A stretch of 64,000 nt of DNA from Unio delphinus (GCA_029339505.1 JAQISU010000096.1:1512501-1576500); one strand, 5' to 3'. Numbered from the stretch's first letter, positions 45,496 through 59,218 are shown. The notes: generated by a model not told the origin, from the sequence alone. Translations and numbers: made by a program.

Positions 45496-45828
45496 ACGAG
45501 TATATGCTTTTTAAAAAAAAGTAGCAGAAAAGAGAGAAAGCAAAAATCTTTGTAAAATTCAAAAAATTTTTTTTTTTTCTACAACATAAATTAAATATGA
45601 AAAAAAGAATTTCAGACACAAATTCTAATAAATTTATGTTCTGAATAAACCTTTTAGTGGAAATACAAATTAAGTTTGACGTCGAAAGTGTTGATGTGTC
45701 AGTGATGACCTGTATAGTGATGATGAGCCAACAGTCTTTTGTTGGATCACAATAATACAATCCGAGACTATATCCGTTTTTGTATTTCATTATAAAGCCA
45801 AATCTTTATTTCCAGGGACCGCTCCAGT

Positions 45829-46125
45829 GGCCTAGTGGTTAGAACAACCACCTCAGATGTGGAAGGTCACGGATTCAATCTCAGGCCGAATTATACCAAA
45901 GACTTTTAAACATGGAACTACCAGCTGCCTTGTTTGGCGCTCAGCATTAAGAGTTTAGTGTTAGGACTGGTCGGCCTGGTGTCAGAATATTGTGACTGGG
46001 TGGGACATGATGATACATGTCTGCAGCATGATGCCCCGTTGCTAGTCTTCAAAACAAACTGCCACAGTGCAAATATCGTAGCGGTAAGACTGATTTTTTT
46101 TAAAAGGTACGTTCAAAATCCAGCA
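45829..46125 (+). mobile_element. tRNA-derived SINE, family B, with CA/CT tail
   Basis: The head reads GACCGCTCCAGTGGCCTAGT with A-box-like TGGCCTAGTGG and B-box-like GGTCACGGATTCAATCTC. The body includes GTTAGGACTGGTCGGCCTGG, GTGACTGGGTGGGACATGAT and CCCCGTTGCTAGTCTTCAAA. The 3' end is a CA then CT array (46,124-46,214). It is homologous to 9,715-9,905 (reverse) and 8,631-8,745 (reverse). Confidence 0.75.
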
Positions 46126-46135
46126 CACACACACA

Positions 46136-46214
<79 letters not shown>

Positions 46215-46440
46215 ATTGTATTTGGTTAACTTGAAGCTCAAGCTTTCTTATCTCTATTTCCTTCTTGTATTCAGGATAATGTGATTGGGTGGGACATGAT
46301 GCTACATGTCTACAGCATGATGCCCCGTTGCTAGACCTCAAAATAAACTGCCGCACTGTAAATATCGTAGCAATACGACTGAAAAATTGTTAAAGCTACG
46401 TAACAAATCCAGCACAGACACACACACACACACACACACA

Positions 46441-46500
<60 letters not shown>
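46124..46500. repeat. Chimeric CT arrays, gag scrap and duplicated SINE end
   Basis: The order is CA/CT array (46,124-46,214); about 55 bp matching the gag flank of the CT array at 45,044-45,100 (CTCAAGCTTTCTTATCTCTA); a second copy of the SINE body end (46,275-46,416); and another CA/CT array (46,417-46,500). The arrangement fits recombination or template switching at CT tracts. Confidence 0.75.
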
Positions 46501-46501
<1 letters not shown>

Positions 46502-48192
46502 GGAATATTATCATAGATATTTTGTATTGAATTTAATAATTTTAAGAATTAAATTCTAACCCAAATGAACTATAGGGCACAACACTGATTATGTTAGATC
46601 ATAAAGCACGAATGAATAATCTTTGCATTGACAATATTATATAGTCCTCTACTTGACATTGGGTCACAATTAACATCTTCTTAAAAACATTACCTAATGA
46701 CAAAAAACCTTCTAGAAAGTTCGTAATGTTCACAACACAAATTATTAGTTATAATTAGGAAGTGTATTAGTAAAATTATAAAATATAACCTGGACTATGT
46801 CAAGATACACCAGTTAAATTACAGGGGAATTCCAATCACGTTTGTTCAGACCTAAATAAACATATTTACTTCTATTAATAATAATCCTAACATTAAACTC
46901 ATATATATAGAGAATATTTCAGCTATGCTAGTTGTTTCAAGAAATTTTAAAAATTCTATAATTCAGGTTAAGTAGAAAAAAAATTTGATTTTGGACAAGG
47001 TTAAGTCCAACAGAGAATATTACATTATAATAGCATGTGATGGAATAAAAAATATATTTAAAAAACATCTAACAAACAATGCCAATAAACCGATTGTTAC
47101 CTGCTTAATTACATTCGTTCAATCACGGACAATCATATTTAATTTTGTAAATTACTGCAATAAGTCATTCGATAATTGTATTTCTCATTGATAAAACATT
47201 ATTGTTCTATCCGCTTCACATGATTTCATTTAATTGAAAATTTTGTCAGATAATAACTAACACAACACTTACTACCTATAATTTGATCAAGGGCATTCGC
47301 CGAATATCAATATATTTGGATGTGCAGCTCTATATTGGTAACATATTGAATAGATTTGATCTTCTAGTTTCCAATGACATCATTTACATGATTTATTCCT
47401 CTTGATTGTCCATATTCCTGACTTGGTTTCTCGCGGCATAACGTTACCTATTTGTGTACCATGAATTTGGTTTGTAAGTGTGTTAAAACTGGGGACATGA
47501 TTTAGAATACACAACAATACATTGTAGTCACATCTAAAATTAGGACGGCTTTTGAGGTTAGCTGAAAAGTAATCAACTGATGTACTTTACCCTATATTTC
47601 ATTGCTTGGAATATCCTGATGGCTTCCGTGTTTTGTCAATCATTTATGGCCCAATCTGAAGCAAAGAGTATGCATCCGTTTGCAATCCCTTATATACAGT
47701 CTGTAGTAAACATTTATCTATTTTCTATCCAGTTGCAAAATATGTTTTACCCTAAAATCGTAGACTGCGTGGTATTTGCATATACGCTGCACAAGCCCTC
47801 GAGAGCATCAATTAATTGCTAATGAGTACTTGGCTATGCAACGATTCTGCTAATATCGTTTTTTTTTTTTGTAGATATAAATTAGTTTGCAAACAGATTC
47901 TTTGCCATCTTTAAATTCGATGAAAGAATACTCTGAAAATACAGTAAAATATTAACATCCTACCTTCTTTGTTGGCGGGGTGCTACAAGTAGCACATACA
48001 GTGCGTGCGATAGTAACGGATCACACTTTGTATAAATAGTTTTATCATGTCTATTTATGAAATCTGTTGGACTTTCTGTATGTATATTAAATACAATTAT
48101 TAGGAGAGCATTCATTCTAATCAAGGATATTTTTAAGTACCCATCCGATCACGCGAGTCTATGTGCCTACTGTGCCTATTGGATAATATGAC
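46501..48192. other. Intergenic or intronic, no recognised gene
   Basis: AT-rich, only short frames without motifs. It may be part of the 5' intron of the RING-FN3 gene. Confidence 0.35.
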
Positions 48193-48942
48193 CACAGGAG
48201 TCTGACGTTTTATCAATAAAGTGCGGCGAAATGTCTGACAAAATGAAATACCCTTAACAATAACATATATATAAACACAAGAAATGCAAGCGTGACCACA
48301 GCCCTTCGCTCGATTCGACATTTTCTCACGAGTCTTTTATCGCTTCAGAATCGCAAGAAGACTTAGAAACTACACACATGCATTCAAAAGACAGTTACTT
48401 ACCAACGCATAGCTCTTAAATGACCATGTCCTGAATCCAACCGGCGAATTAACCTTTTCTTTTTTCTCACAAGTACGGTCACATTAGCCAATGTAGGCTG
48501 ATCTCCGGCCGGAAGTATCCCATTCTTTACCAATTTCTACCCTGCAGTAAATACGCTGAATAACATGATGAAAGTAATTTCTCAAGCTAAAATGCTCATC
48601 TTGCTTTTTATTTCAGATTGTATCATTTTGTAATTTTATTTAAATTTACAGAATGTGGTAGTAGATATAACGGTTGATGACGTCATCACACTTCAAATAT
48701 TTACGACTGTTGCTGAATCCGGTAACTTTAAAAACACAGATTCTGCTCCGTGTTCGGTACAATTATTAGACAACAACGGATATTTACTGCAGGGTAGAAA
48801 CTGGTAGAGAATGGGCTACTTCCGGCCTGAGATCAGCCTACATTGGCTTGCACTCCTTGTGTTTATATATATGTTATTGTTAAGGGTATTTCATTTTGTC
48901 AGACATTTCGCCGCACTTTATTGATAAAACGTCAGACTCCTG
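48193..48942. repeat. Foldback (inverted) repeat with asymmetric insert
   Basis: Right arm 48,782-48,942. The left arm is in two blocks, 48,193-48,290 and 48,487-48,553, which are nearly identical to the right arm in reverse complement (CAGGAGTCTGACGTTTTATC, AAAGTGCGGCGAAATGTCTG, ATTTACTGCAGGGTAGAAA). The left arm has an extra 196 bp (48,291-48,486) absent from the right. The loop is 48,554-48,781. No transposase is seen. Confidence 0.8.
48403..48490 (-). other. Possible 5' untranslated exon of RING-FN3 gene
   Basis: The minus strand ends GCTATGCGTTG|GTAAGT, a strong splice donor. The exon limits upstream are unknown. It lies within the extra segment of the left foldback arm. It is linked to the acceptor at 42,882 only by strand and proximity. 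Confidence 0.25.
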
Positions 48943-51900
48943 TGATATGACCCTGGTACCACGTTCTGGCTTGTTACAATCTCCGTCTAATCTCACTCTT
49001 GATTATCCACTTGATTATGTTTTAAAGTCGTAAAAAATCGTAATTATATTAAACGTCATGAAGTTTTGGTTTTAATTGTTAAAATTTATATCATTAAAAT
49101 GTAAAGTGAATATATTATATACTGTTGGCAAACACCTGGTACTTATCACTTCATCCTGTTGATGTATTACGCTTAATAAGAAACATTTGTCAAATCAAGT
49201 ACGACCGGGTGACGTCATTAAAACAGGTAAAAGGTCAATAATTTTATCAAAATCACTTCAATAAAATTCTATTATGATGAGTGTTATTATTAAATCAAAT
49301 ACAAATCATTAAATCGTAGTTTACACTGATATTATACAACAAAAACATGTAAGTAATTGTGCATTTCGGTGAATATCGTTTTATATAAGCATATTTGGAT
49401 GTTGATAAATTTAATGCAACGAGATTCCTTCCTTTTCACACAGTTCATGCATATTAACATTAGGTACAACAGTGTTACATGCCAGTAATTGTATATCCTC
49501 TCTTGGTACACTTCAGAAGAAAAGAGAAACAATTATCTTGTTCTTCATTGGAATTTTTTCTGCAATTCTTTAACGTTTCAGATTGGAAAAATGCACTTTC
49601 GTTTTAAATACCTTGGTTAGACTAGGAGCGTTTAGTGAGTCTAACCTTTTCTTATGATTTAGGAAATAGTTACGATAAGTGAGTGAAAAAACATATATTC
49701 TGGTGAGTTTAGTATCTGGCAGAAAAGCAAACGTGAAAATGATAACCCTCGCAAGCACTTTATACATGAATGGGAATGTAGTTCATGATTCACACTTGGT
49801 GCATTTTCAGAATATTGTCAAAAAGTTTAAAGATGTTGCATAAATATACTTAAACACATTAAACAGACATCGTATTTTATACTCGAACTCCTGAAAATTA
49901 ATTGTAGAAACACGTTTAAAATAGCCTTTACCTTTTTCTTCGAAATTTTCTGTTCAATCGTCAGCCATATTATATAATGTTTACCTAACAATGGGTCTAA
50001 ACACAGGAACGAACAGTAAAGGAGATAAAATACCGTAATATACAGGAAGGTATATTAATGGAGCAATATATTAAGCCGATTGCACATACTTCATTGATTA
50101 TGGATTTCGTCGAATGATATAAATATAAATTTGTGTACAGTTTGTTGTAATTGTTCATACAATTCCGGAACTGCTCGCCCATTGCCGAATTGGTCCACTA
50201 ACCTTCCTGGCCAATAACGAGATCGGACTACTCAAATCGGACCATAAAGTACTCAGGCTGCTCCTATGACGGTTCACGATTTATATGACATTTTAGATTT
50301 TGACAAAGGTCATTTCACATTTTTAATTTTTTGTTTATTAAGTTTTTCATTATCATTATTTCTGCGTGTGATTTTAAATATCCAGTTTTGGGTTTAACGT
50401 TATTTTTTAGGGTCCTGGTAAACATCGTTAGGAACTTCTAAAACACTAAAAGGCGCTAAGTGCTAAAACTTTGACAGTAAGAACCTAATAAAGCAATACA
50501 TTACCCACCAGAACATAAATGGTACTGCAATAAAGTGATAAATATTGTTAACACGGGCCGTAATATATTATACGTATTTTGAGTATCAGGAAGGACAACT
50601 CTGTCTGGTCTATGCTCTAGGAGTAAATGTATGCTTATTATTCTGTGAATATAAGATCATTAATCACCGCAGTCGTCATCATTATCATCATCAACAACAT
50701 TTTCACCACCACGAGAAGCAGCAGCAGTAAAACGGAACATGAATTATGTGAAAATGTTGTAAATGGTTGTCTCGTAAGATCCACCTGTACATCGATTACC
50801 CCAAATCATTTTCCAAGTACAAAAATCATCAACAACTATACTGTTTAGCAACACCTACAAGAAGAAAATGTAAAAATATATATTTCATTACTTGATGTTT
50901 AAAGTGACAATTAAAAGCACTAAAAATATAATTTGGTACTATGAACTTTGTAAAATAATCATTTTAGTGAACTTACAAGCATGCATAATATTTGCTATTA
51001 ATGATTATCAATTAATGTTGTCATATTATGGAATGTACCAATATACCTTTTTCACTCTATACAATGATATTAATATCAGCAGCTGCAAAACCGCCAAAAT
51101 TTTGTCCGTGCCATGAAAACCGAATTATCATTGTTTCAACTTTCATCATTACACGTATTTGTAATGGTCGTTTTCGGCCGGAGGTGACAGTCGTTTCCTA
51201 TCTAAAAGGATGGTCATGAAAACATGTTCGTATATACGATCCAAAATATTGCACTGTCTCTCGAGTAAAAGAAGAAAAGGCCTATTCAAATACTGATTAT
51301 TTCTTGAGGGACTTTAACTTTTCATTAATAACATCGTTGTTTTCCAAAATAAATAAAAAATGTATTATAAAAAATGCACGACGCTACTACCAGCAAAAAG
51401 AAAAGTCAATAGCTGTCCGTTTCTAAACTGAAATTGACAAAAGATCTCTATGTGGACAACGGTGATTCGCCATATTATTGTATATCAGACATTCAAGATG
51501 AGTGTTCCGTAGATGAATATATTGTTGATGAAATTTCTACATCTGCACAGGAACATATATCAAATGACAAGGAGTATACACCAGATGCACTTTTCAGTCT
51601 GACAACGGCAATAAACGCACTTCCTGAAGTCAAAACTGTAACAGCTGAGGTTCTTTTAAATATTTTAAACAGTGATACGCTGCCTCTGAAGTCAGTGTTA
51701 TACGGTAAAAAGGATAATGTGTGTGTGGGTGTGGTGTCTTATCGGTGACGAATAAATTACACATGGAAATCTGTTTGGAAAGCGAGTCATGATGACTGTG
51801 GCTCATGGAATGCTAAGAAGTCATTAACCTATCTATAGAAAACATATTTTTAAGAAGACCAACTAGGAAAGGTTACTTTTGTTGTTGAAAAGGACAATCT

Positions 51901-52885
51901 GTTTAGTTAGGAAAGACATAAAAGTGTGAAAACTATCAGTACCATTATCGCCGCACCCACTATCGGACTCAATTGTAACTTTACACATATAATTTTTATC
52001 ACTTAAACGAAACCCAAAATATACACACAAAAAAACTTGTGAGCTGGTTTAGCAAATTGCCATACAGTTTGGAGCACCGAAAGTGCATCAGAATTGTACA
52101 ATGTCAAGGGCAATATGAGGAAACATGCGCTGCCACACCCGATGGTAACGCGAAGGTGAATTAACAATGTTACAACAGAAGCAAGGCAGCAACAGTAAAG
52201 ATGATTAAAGAAAGTCTCAAACACAATGTTGCAGACGACACCTTTGAAAATGTAACACAGGAGCTAATAATTTGACAGATTTTCCAAGAAATAGAGAACA
52301 TGGCGGAATTTCACGATCACAATGGCCCCAAGTATGGGTTTGTGTCTCGGGTTTGTCCTGCGTGCGTACATGAGAAAGCATATGGTTTTCTTGGGTTCTT
52401 ACTCCACCATTTATTCTGGTCACCATGTTTAGCCTATCTTGTGCTGAAAAATGGTGTTAAATTCTACAAAAACAACAACAACAGCAACAACCTTCATAGT
52501 GACCTACACGAACATTTTGTTATAACTACTGATCCTTAGAGAATGGTCATATCAATACAGAGTTCCACTAAAAGGTTTCTTATGTCACAATATTAATTTT
52601 AAATTTTTTAATAATCATTACCCCTGCTGAGTGATGTGATTGAATTGGCCAATGGATTTTATGATGTCCTAAATAAAAATTGTGCCGATCTTAGATCTAG
52701 TGTGTCTCTACCAGGTGACCATCTTAACATTCTTTGTTTCCACTACTCTTGCTGAGATCTTATGGTGTCAAGCTGGTTCAATATGACACTGGTGGCAATG
52801 TGGCATCCAACTTGACAATCTGTTATAACTAATTCTCCTGATTGATGGCATGTTTGTTTGACATGGAGCTGATGTGCCATAGTTG
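48943..52885. other. Intergenic, no recognised gene
   Basis: AT-rich DNA. A 104-residue acidic frame at 51,434-51,748 (ISDIQDECSVDEYIVDEIST) lacks a good start and has no recognised domain; it might be an exon. Nothing else was seen. Confidence 0.35.
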
Positions 52886-53060
52886 AATGAATGAACGGGG
52901 CTAGTTGAATAAATGGAATATTGTATTTACATGGGGCTAGTTGAATGAATGGAATATTGTATTTACATGGGGCTAATTGAATAAATGGAATATTGTATTT
53001 ACATGGGGCAAGTTGAATGAATTGAAATAATGTAGTTACACGGAGCTAGTTGAATTAATG
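52886..53060. repeat. Minisatellite, ~36 bp unit
   Basis: About five copies of a unit containing GGGGCTAGTTGAATGAATGG followed by AATATTGTATTTACAT, the last copies diverged. Confidence 0.85.
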
Positions 53061-53639
53061 GAGTCATCATTTACATAGGGCTTTCTACAAAAGCCAAGTT
53101 GGTCCTAAAATAAATTGTTGCCTCCTTGACATCTGCCCTCCAACATGGTACTATGTTGGTAATCTCAAGAATATTGTTATCACAACTCCTATTGCATGAA
53201 TTCTGGTATAGGCATGGGAATTTCACTAAAACATTTCTTGAGATATTTCATTGATTTTGAGTACAATTGATGCAGATTTAACAATCAAAAGTCGTTGCTT
53301 GCATTTTTTTTACTTCCTTGAGCTTGTGAATGCGGATTTGTTCATATATAAGGAAATTTTGACCAGACTTTATATATAGTTGCATTCCATTAAAAATGTT
53401 GATAGTCAGACTTCAATTTAAGATAAAAAGTTTTAAGCTCTGCTCGCTAGTGAGCGTAATAACACAGAAGTTTAAATGGATTTTTATTAAACCAAGCTTG
53501 TGCATATATCTGATAAATACTTTCAGTTATGCCACTTTTAATTATAAATTTAACCAACCTTGTCATGTGGGTAGATTTTGACATTGAAACAACTTCAGAG
53601 ATTTTCTATTCATGTGATTAGGTTCAACACAAAAGCTGT

Positions 53640-54150
53640 GATAAAGAATTTATGGGTACCACTATGAGAAAACATTTACTGGAATAGCTGTGAGAAAGAA
53701 TATATGTGTATCACTGATAAAGAATTAATGGGTATTGCTGTGTGAAGGAATTTATAGGTATTGCTGTGAGATAGAATTTATGGGTATTGCTGTGAGATAG
53801 AATTTATGGGTATTGCTGTGAGAAAGAATTTATGGGTATTGCTGTGTGAAGGAATTTATGGGTATTGCTGTGTGAAGGAATTTTTGGGTATTGCTGTGAG
53901 AAGGAATTTATAGATATTACTATGAGAAAGAATTTATGGGTATTGCTGTGAGAAAGAATTTATGGGTATTGCTGTGAGCAAGAATATATGGGTATTGCTG
54001 TGAGAAAGAATTTATGGATATTACTATGAGAAAGAATTTATGGGTATTACTGTGAGAAAGAATTTATGGATATCACTATGAGAAAGAATTTATGGGTATT
54101 GCTGTGAGAAGGAATTTATGGATATCACTATGAGAAAGAATTTACAGGTA
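53640..54150. repeat. Minisatellite, ~26 bp unit
   Basis: About 19 copies built on GAATTTATGGGTATTGCTGT plus GAGAAA or GTGAAG. Variants with ATCACTATGAGAAAG alternate in the right half, giving a higher-order pattern. Confidence 0.9.
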
Positions 54151-54859
54151 TCTTGTAAATTTGATAACTCTGACATGTTAGAAAATAGTTTTTCTGCCAT
54201 ATTTGGTAACTTGGAGTATCACAGAACTATCAGAAATGGTTTCAATATTCATCTGTTAAAAAGAATATAAAGACAGAAGAAACTCACTTATCTTGGATTC
54301 CTGGAAATTCTTTTGGGTGGTAGAGTGTAAGTCTCTTCAAGAGACTCTTGTTAATAAATCACTTCATTTATTTTGCAATTTAAGTTGTTAAAATCTGTGC
54401 AGGTTGAAATTTTTGTCTCCAAAAGTTTGCAAGTTTTATTATTTTGAATGATGTCAAGGTTTGTCTTTTAAATTCAAAATGGGCTATTAGAATATTTCCT
54501 TTCAAAGTAAATTACCTATGTCATTTAAATCTTGATTTGTGTTGATATATTATTAAAATTAGGTAATTATATTGTGCTTGTCTCAAAGTTTATAGCACAT
54601 GTTTACCCTTAATCCAAGGTGCTACAAATTCATGTTATAATTGGAGCCCATTAATTAGTTCTGGTAGGCGTTTGTTGTTTTTGCATACACTTGTCACCTG
54701 ACATGCTTCAGTGATTTTGTCTAAATTTTGTGTTCAAAGTTTATTTATTGGATGCAGTTGATGTTTAAATGATGAAACTTTGTAATTGTATGTATCTGTA
54801 TTGAATTTGTACTTCAATCTTACAAAGAAGGTCACAGTGAGCTACATTTGACCCTTTAC

Positions 54860-56035
54860 CAACATAAAATATGTATCAAGGTTTAGCTAATGACCACATT
54901 GATGCCAGTCTATACAAGCAATGCCCTCTCTATATTGATGTCAGTCTATGCAAGCAAGTTCCTGTCTATATTGTCTGTATTGATGCCAGTCTATACAAGC
55001 AAGGCCCTGTCTATACTGATTCCAGCCTATACAGGCTAGGCCCTGTCTATATTGTCCATATTGATGTCAGTCTATACAAGCAAGGCCCAGTCTATATTGT
55101 CTATATTGATAACAGTCATTACAAGAAATGCTCTCTCTATATTGATGTCAGTCTATACAAGCAATGCCCTCTCTATATTGATGTGTCTATACAAGCAATG
55201 CCCTCTTTATATTAATACCAGTCTATACAAGCAAGTTCCTGTCTATATTGTCTGTATTGATGCTAGTCTATACAAACAAGGCCCTGTCTATACTGATTCC
55301 AGCCTATACAGGCTAGGCCCTGTCTATATTGTCTGTATTGATGTCAGTCTATACAAGCAAGGCCCTGTCTATACTGATTCCAGCCTATACAGGCTAGGCC
55401 CTGTATATTGTCCATATTGATGTCAGTCTATACAAGCAAGGCCCTGTCTATACTGATTCCAGCCTATACAGGCTAGGCCCTGTCAATATTGTCCATATTG
55501 ATGTCAGTCTATACAAGCAAGGCCCTCTCTATATTGACTATATTGATGCCAGTCTATAAAAGCAAGGCCCAGTCTATATTGTCTATATTGATAACAGTCT
55601 ATACAAGCAATGCCCTCTTTATATTGATACCAGTCTATACAAGCAAGGCCCGGTCTATATTGATTCCAGTCTATACAGGCTAGGCCCTGTCAATATTGTC
55701 TATATTGATACCATTCTAAACAAGCATGGCCCTCTCTATGTCTATATTTATACCAGTCTATACAAGCAAGGCCCTGTCTATATTGTCTTTATTGCTACCA
55801 GTCTATACAAGCAAGGCCCTGTCTATATGGTCTACCGGTATATTGATTCCATTCTATGCAAGCAATGCCCTGTCTATATTGTATATAATGATACCAGTCT
55901 ATACAAACAAGGCCCTGTCTATATGGTCCATATCGATACCAGTTTATACAAGACAGGACCTTCTTTACAAGCAAGGCCCTGTCTATATTGTTTATATTGA
56001 TACCAATCTATACAAGCAAAGCCCTGTCTGAAAAT
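54860..56035. repeat. Minisatellite, ~36 bp unit with higher-order structure
   Basis: About 30 copies containing CAGTCTATACAAGCAAGGCC and CTGTCTATATTG. Because the 36-bp unit is divisible by three, all plus-strand frames stay open for long stretches (repetitive Tyr/Lys/Val peptides). These are not treated as genes. A block of three unit types (CAGTC, CAGCC with TACAGGCTAGG, and a short CATTC form) recurs as a larger period near 55,000-55,500. Confidence 0.9.
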
Positions 56036-56489
56036 TGCATTTAAAATAGGAATAATATATAAACTTTCCATGCTGAGGACTAGACATTGTATATTTTGAT
56101 ATATTACCCTCTTGTGAATGAGTATAGGAACTGGCCATAGACTATTCTTAACGTTTTCATAATAAAGTGAAGAAGCCATAATAGGTCTGACAAAATATGC
56201 CATTAAGAAGGACAGTACAGCTACCATAAACAAAAAGCAAATTTGCTGTCAGCTTTTGTTACATTTAAATCCTTCTATTACAAACTATCATTTCTAAACA
56301 ATGGTATATAAATATACATGTGAACAAAGTGTGCATGATATTCAGATGGTGCAAAACGTTCTTTAAATCTGGCAGCCAAAGGTCATCGGTCTAAGTGGAA
56401 AAAATGAATATGCCCTATCTAATATAAATTGACGTTGTTGTTGTAGGGTTTAATGCAATTTTTTAGCACAAGAATGGCTATACATGGTG

Positions 56490-56688
56490 GCCAGTATTAA
56501 TGGTGGAGGAAAAACCAAGGAAAACCTCAGGAAGAACCACCAACCCATGAGAAGCTGCAGGCAAGATTTCTCACATACCCACAATGGCCAAGTCCGAGAC
56601 TCGAACCTACGCAGACAGAGGTGAGATGGCAGTGATCTGTAATGATGAGCACTTTAGACCACTTGACCAATCGGGGCCCCCATATACA
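56490..56688 (-). mobile_element. tRNA-derived SINE, family A
   Basis: On the minus strand the head reads GGCCCCGATTGGTCAAGTGG with a B-box-like GTAGGTTCGAGTCTC, then a body matching the copy at 5,250-5,445 (TGTGAGAAATCTTGCC, CTGCAGCTTCTC). It extends to a TTTTTCCTCCACC end near 56,510. Confidence 0.7.
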
Positions 56689-56689
56689 T

Positions 56690-57750
56690 TGAATCATTCT
56701 GTCAGCATACCTGCCATATTTTAAAACAAAGTTTCTCAGAGGTCCCAGTGGTGGTCAAGGGTCAGTGCGACATCATCCAGTTGAGAAAAAGCTATCATCA
56801 GTTCATTATGAGAGTTATGGTTTATGTGACCTTCTTGGTCATTATGTTATGTATCTTGGCCACATGACTTACACTGAGTACAGCATAAACTATACATAGT
56901 AATTAACTCTGATTGGAATCTGTAGGTTACACTGTTGTACTTACATATATGTCTGCAAAGTTTCTCAACTGCAATGAGAACAAGAATCTTTTATAAGTTT
57001 CCAAAACTTTCCCAAATATTTTTTTTTTAATTATCATGGAAACGTGTAAATTCCCTCAAATAATTTGCACACAACAGGGTCCAGAAGCATAGACCACACT
57101 ATAAGTGAGGGTGTGAGTTACGAAGGGATTTCTAAAACTAATAAGTGATGCCATCCAAGCAGAACTCCTTTTTTTCTTCTTATAAAACTTAGGAACATAT
57201 TGCTTGTGAAACAACTGTCAGCATAATAATTTAATTTTTTGTATTGTTCTATTTTCAAAATTTTTACAGCATGATTTCATTGCATAATACTGAAACTTAT
57301 CATCTCTGAATATCAATTAAGTAATTATAAGTTATCTACACAGACTATATATATTGTTATGACTCTATGGTCATAAACTAAGAAACTGAAAACAAGCAAA
57401 AGCAACAGGTTTTGTAAAACTTAACAAAGAATTTAATTGTCAAAGTTATAAATTAAAATTTGAGAGGAACTTGTAGTATTATAAAGTAAATCCAAATTTC
57501 AATGTTGAATCCCATTTGATCAATGAGAGTTAATCTAAAGGTGACATAAGTACTATTATTAAGATTATTATATAATTATTAATAATTGTCAACACATATA
57601 AAAGCAACTATGTAATCTAATGCTCTTAACAGACGCAGGTCATGTAGGCAAAATCTAACTAAAGATATTCTGTACAGTTTACAACCAGGAATAAAAATGA
57701 TAAAGCTTAGATAAATTCATATACCCGTAGTTACAACAATATAGATATAG
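56690..57750. other. Intergenic, no recognised gene
   Basis: AT-rich. Nothing supported was seen. Confidence 0.4.
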
Positions 57751-57752
57751 AA

Positions 57753-57782
57753 AACACACACACACACACACACATACATACA

Positions 57783-57813
<31 letters not shown>

Positions 57814-57903
57814 CCCTTGTAACCTGCATAATAAATACATCCTCACATATTTAACATTCTGTTTTGATGCCATTTGTGCCTGAACACATAAAGTGAAATA
57901 ACT

Positions 57904-57988
<85 letters not shown>
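57753..57988. repeat. Compound microsatellite: (CA)n, (TACA)n and (TA)n
   Basis: A CA array at 57,753-57,772, a TACA array to 57,811, unique sequence, then a TA array at 57,905-57,988. Confidence 0.95.
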
Positions 57989-57991
<3 letters not shown>

Positions 57992-58934
57992 AACTGATAT
58001 CAGGATTTGAATTTTGGAAAAAAAAATTATTCTTAAATGCATTTCAAATTGTAGTAGGTTTTGGGAAATGAAATTAGAAATGAAAATACACATGCACAGA
58101 TTGCACAATCACTAACATGTAAAGCCAACATAAACAGCTGTTAATTGCTAATTAAGATTCCTATAGCAAATCTTGTAAATTCTGAATGTGAACACATGAC
58201 AAGGGTCAATACTATTTGTTAATTCTGATGTTAAAGCAGTAACAAAAATATTTTTATCTTCATCAGCAACAGAAATATTACATTTCTGTTGGAATTTGCA
58301 TAGTTCTGGATGCATTTTGGGATGTTCCTTTGACTGCTAGACTCTCTATAAATTTTATTGCAAATTAATTCATTAAAAAATTTATTAATTTAGCAATTAA
58401 TTAATTAATTTAATTATTTATGCATGCATACATACAAGATTCTTCTATTGAAACCTTAAGCCAGTCTTGATGTTCTAAGTCCACACCAACACAAAACTTA
58501 AGTTGTCAGTACTTACTGGATTCATACAGTAACACCAAGGACTTTGGAAAAGTCATAATATCTTGAACATGCCTCAATGATCTGGTCTAGGGAAAAAGAT
58601 TGAATCTGTTCACATATATTTTATTGCACAGGGCTAACTTTGCCTTTCAAATTTTAAGATGTGTGCATTATGCACATCACATTATGGTATGGGTAAGACA
58701 AACAAATATCATAAAAGTTCTAAAAAACTACTGCTTCATACACATCAAAATTTCTGAATTAAAGAGAGCTATTGTCTTCAGCAGCTGTAACAATCTGTAA
58801 ATAAAGCAGTGATGCTGCAACTCCTCTTGAATTTGCCATCATCATCTTTCCATTCTTTGTATTTCTGTTTATCCATTCTGGAATGCTTGTTTTCATGATT
58901 ATTCCAGAACCACTTGACATAGAAAAGTAAACTT
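57989..58934. other. Intergenic, no recognised gene
   Basis: AT-rich. Contains an imperfect AATTAATTAATTTAATTA stretch near 58,395. No gene was seen. Confidence 0.4.
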
Positions 58935-59218
58935 TGTCATGTAGATATTTTTAATATACATTTGTATATTCTGTAGATATGTTTAATATACATTTGTATA
59001 TTCTGTAGATATTTTTAATATACATTTGTATATTCTGTAGATATTTTTAATATACATTTGTATATTCTGTAGATATTTTTAATATACATTTGTATATTCT
59101 GTAGATATTTTTAATATACATTTGTATATTCTGTAGATATTTTTAATATACATTTGTATATTCTGTATTTTTAATATACATTTGTATATTCTGTAGATAT
59201 TTTTAATATACATTTGTA
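58935..59218. repeat. Minisatellite, 32 bp unit
   Basis: About nine nearly identical copies of a unit containing GTAGATATTTTTAATATACA and TTTGTATATTCT. Very low divergence suggests recent expansion. One copy lacks AGATAT. Confidence 0.9.

Noticed and set aside
46042..46356. Arg-Glu repeat frame
   Set aside because: Generated entirely by the GA/CT array.
51434..51748. 104-residue acidic frame
   Set aside because: It starts at a TTG with no upstream ATG in the frame and no recognisable domain. It was kept only as a note in the intergenic entry.
53640..56035. CRISPR-like arrays
   Set aside because: Units are contiguous with no unique spacers, vary in sequence and lie in a eukaryotic genome. 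They are minisatellites.
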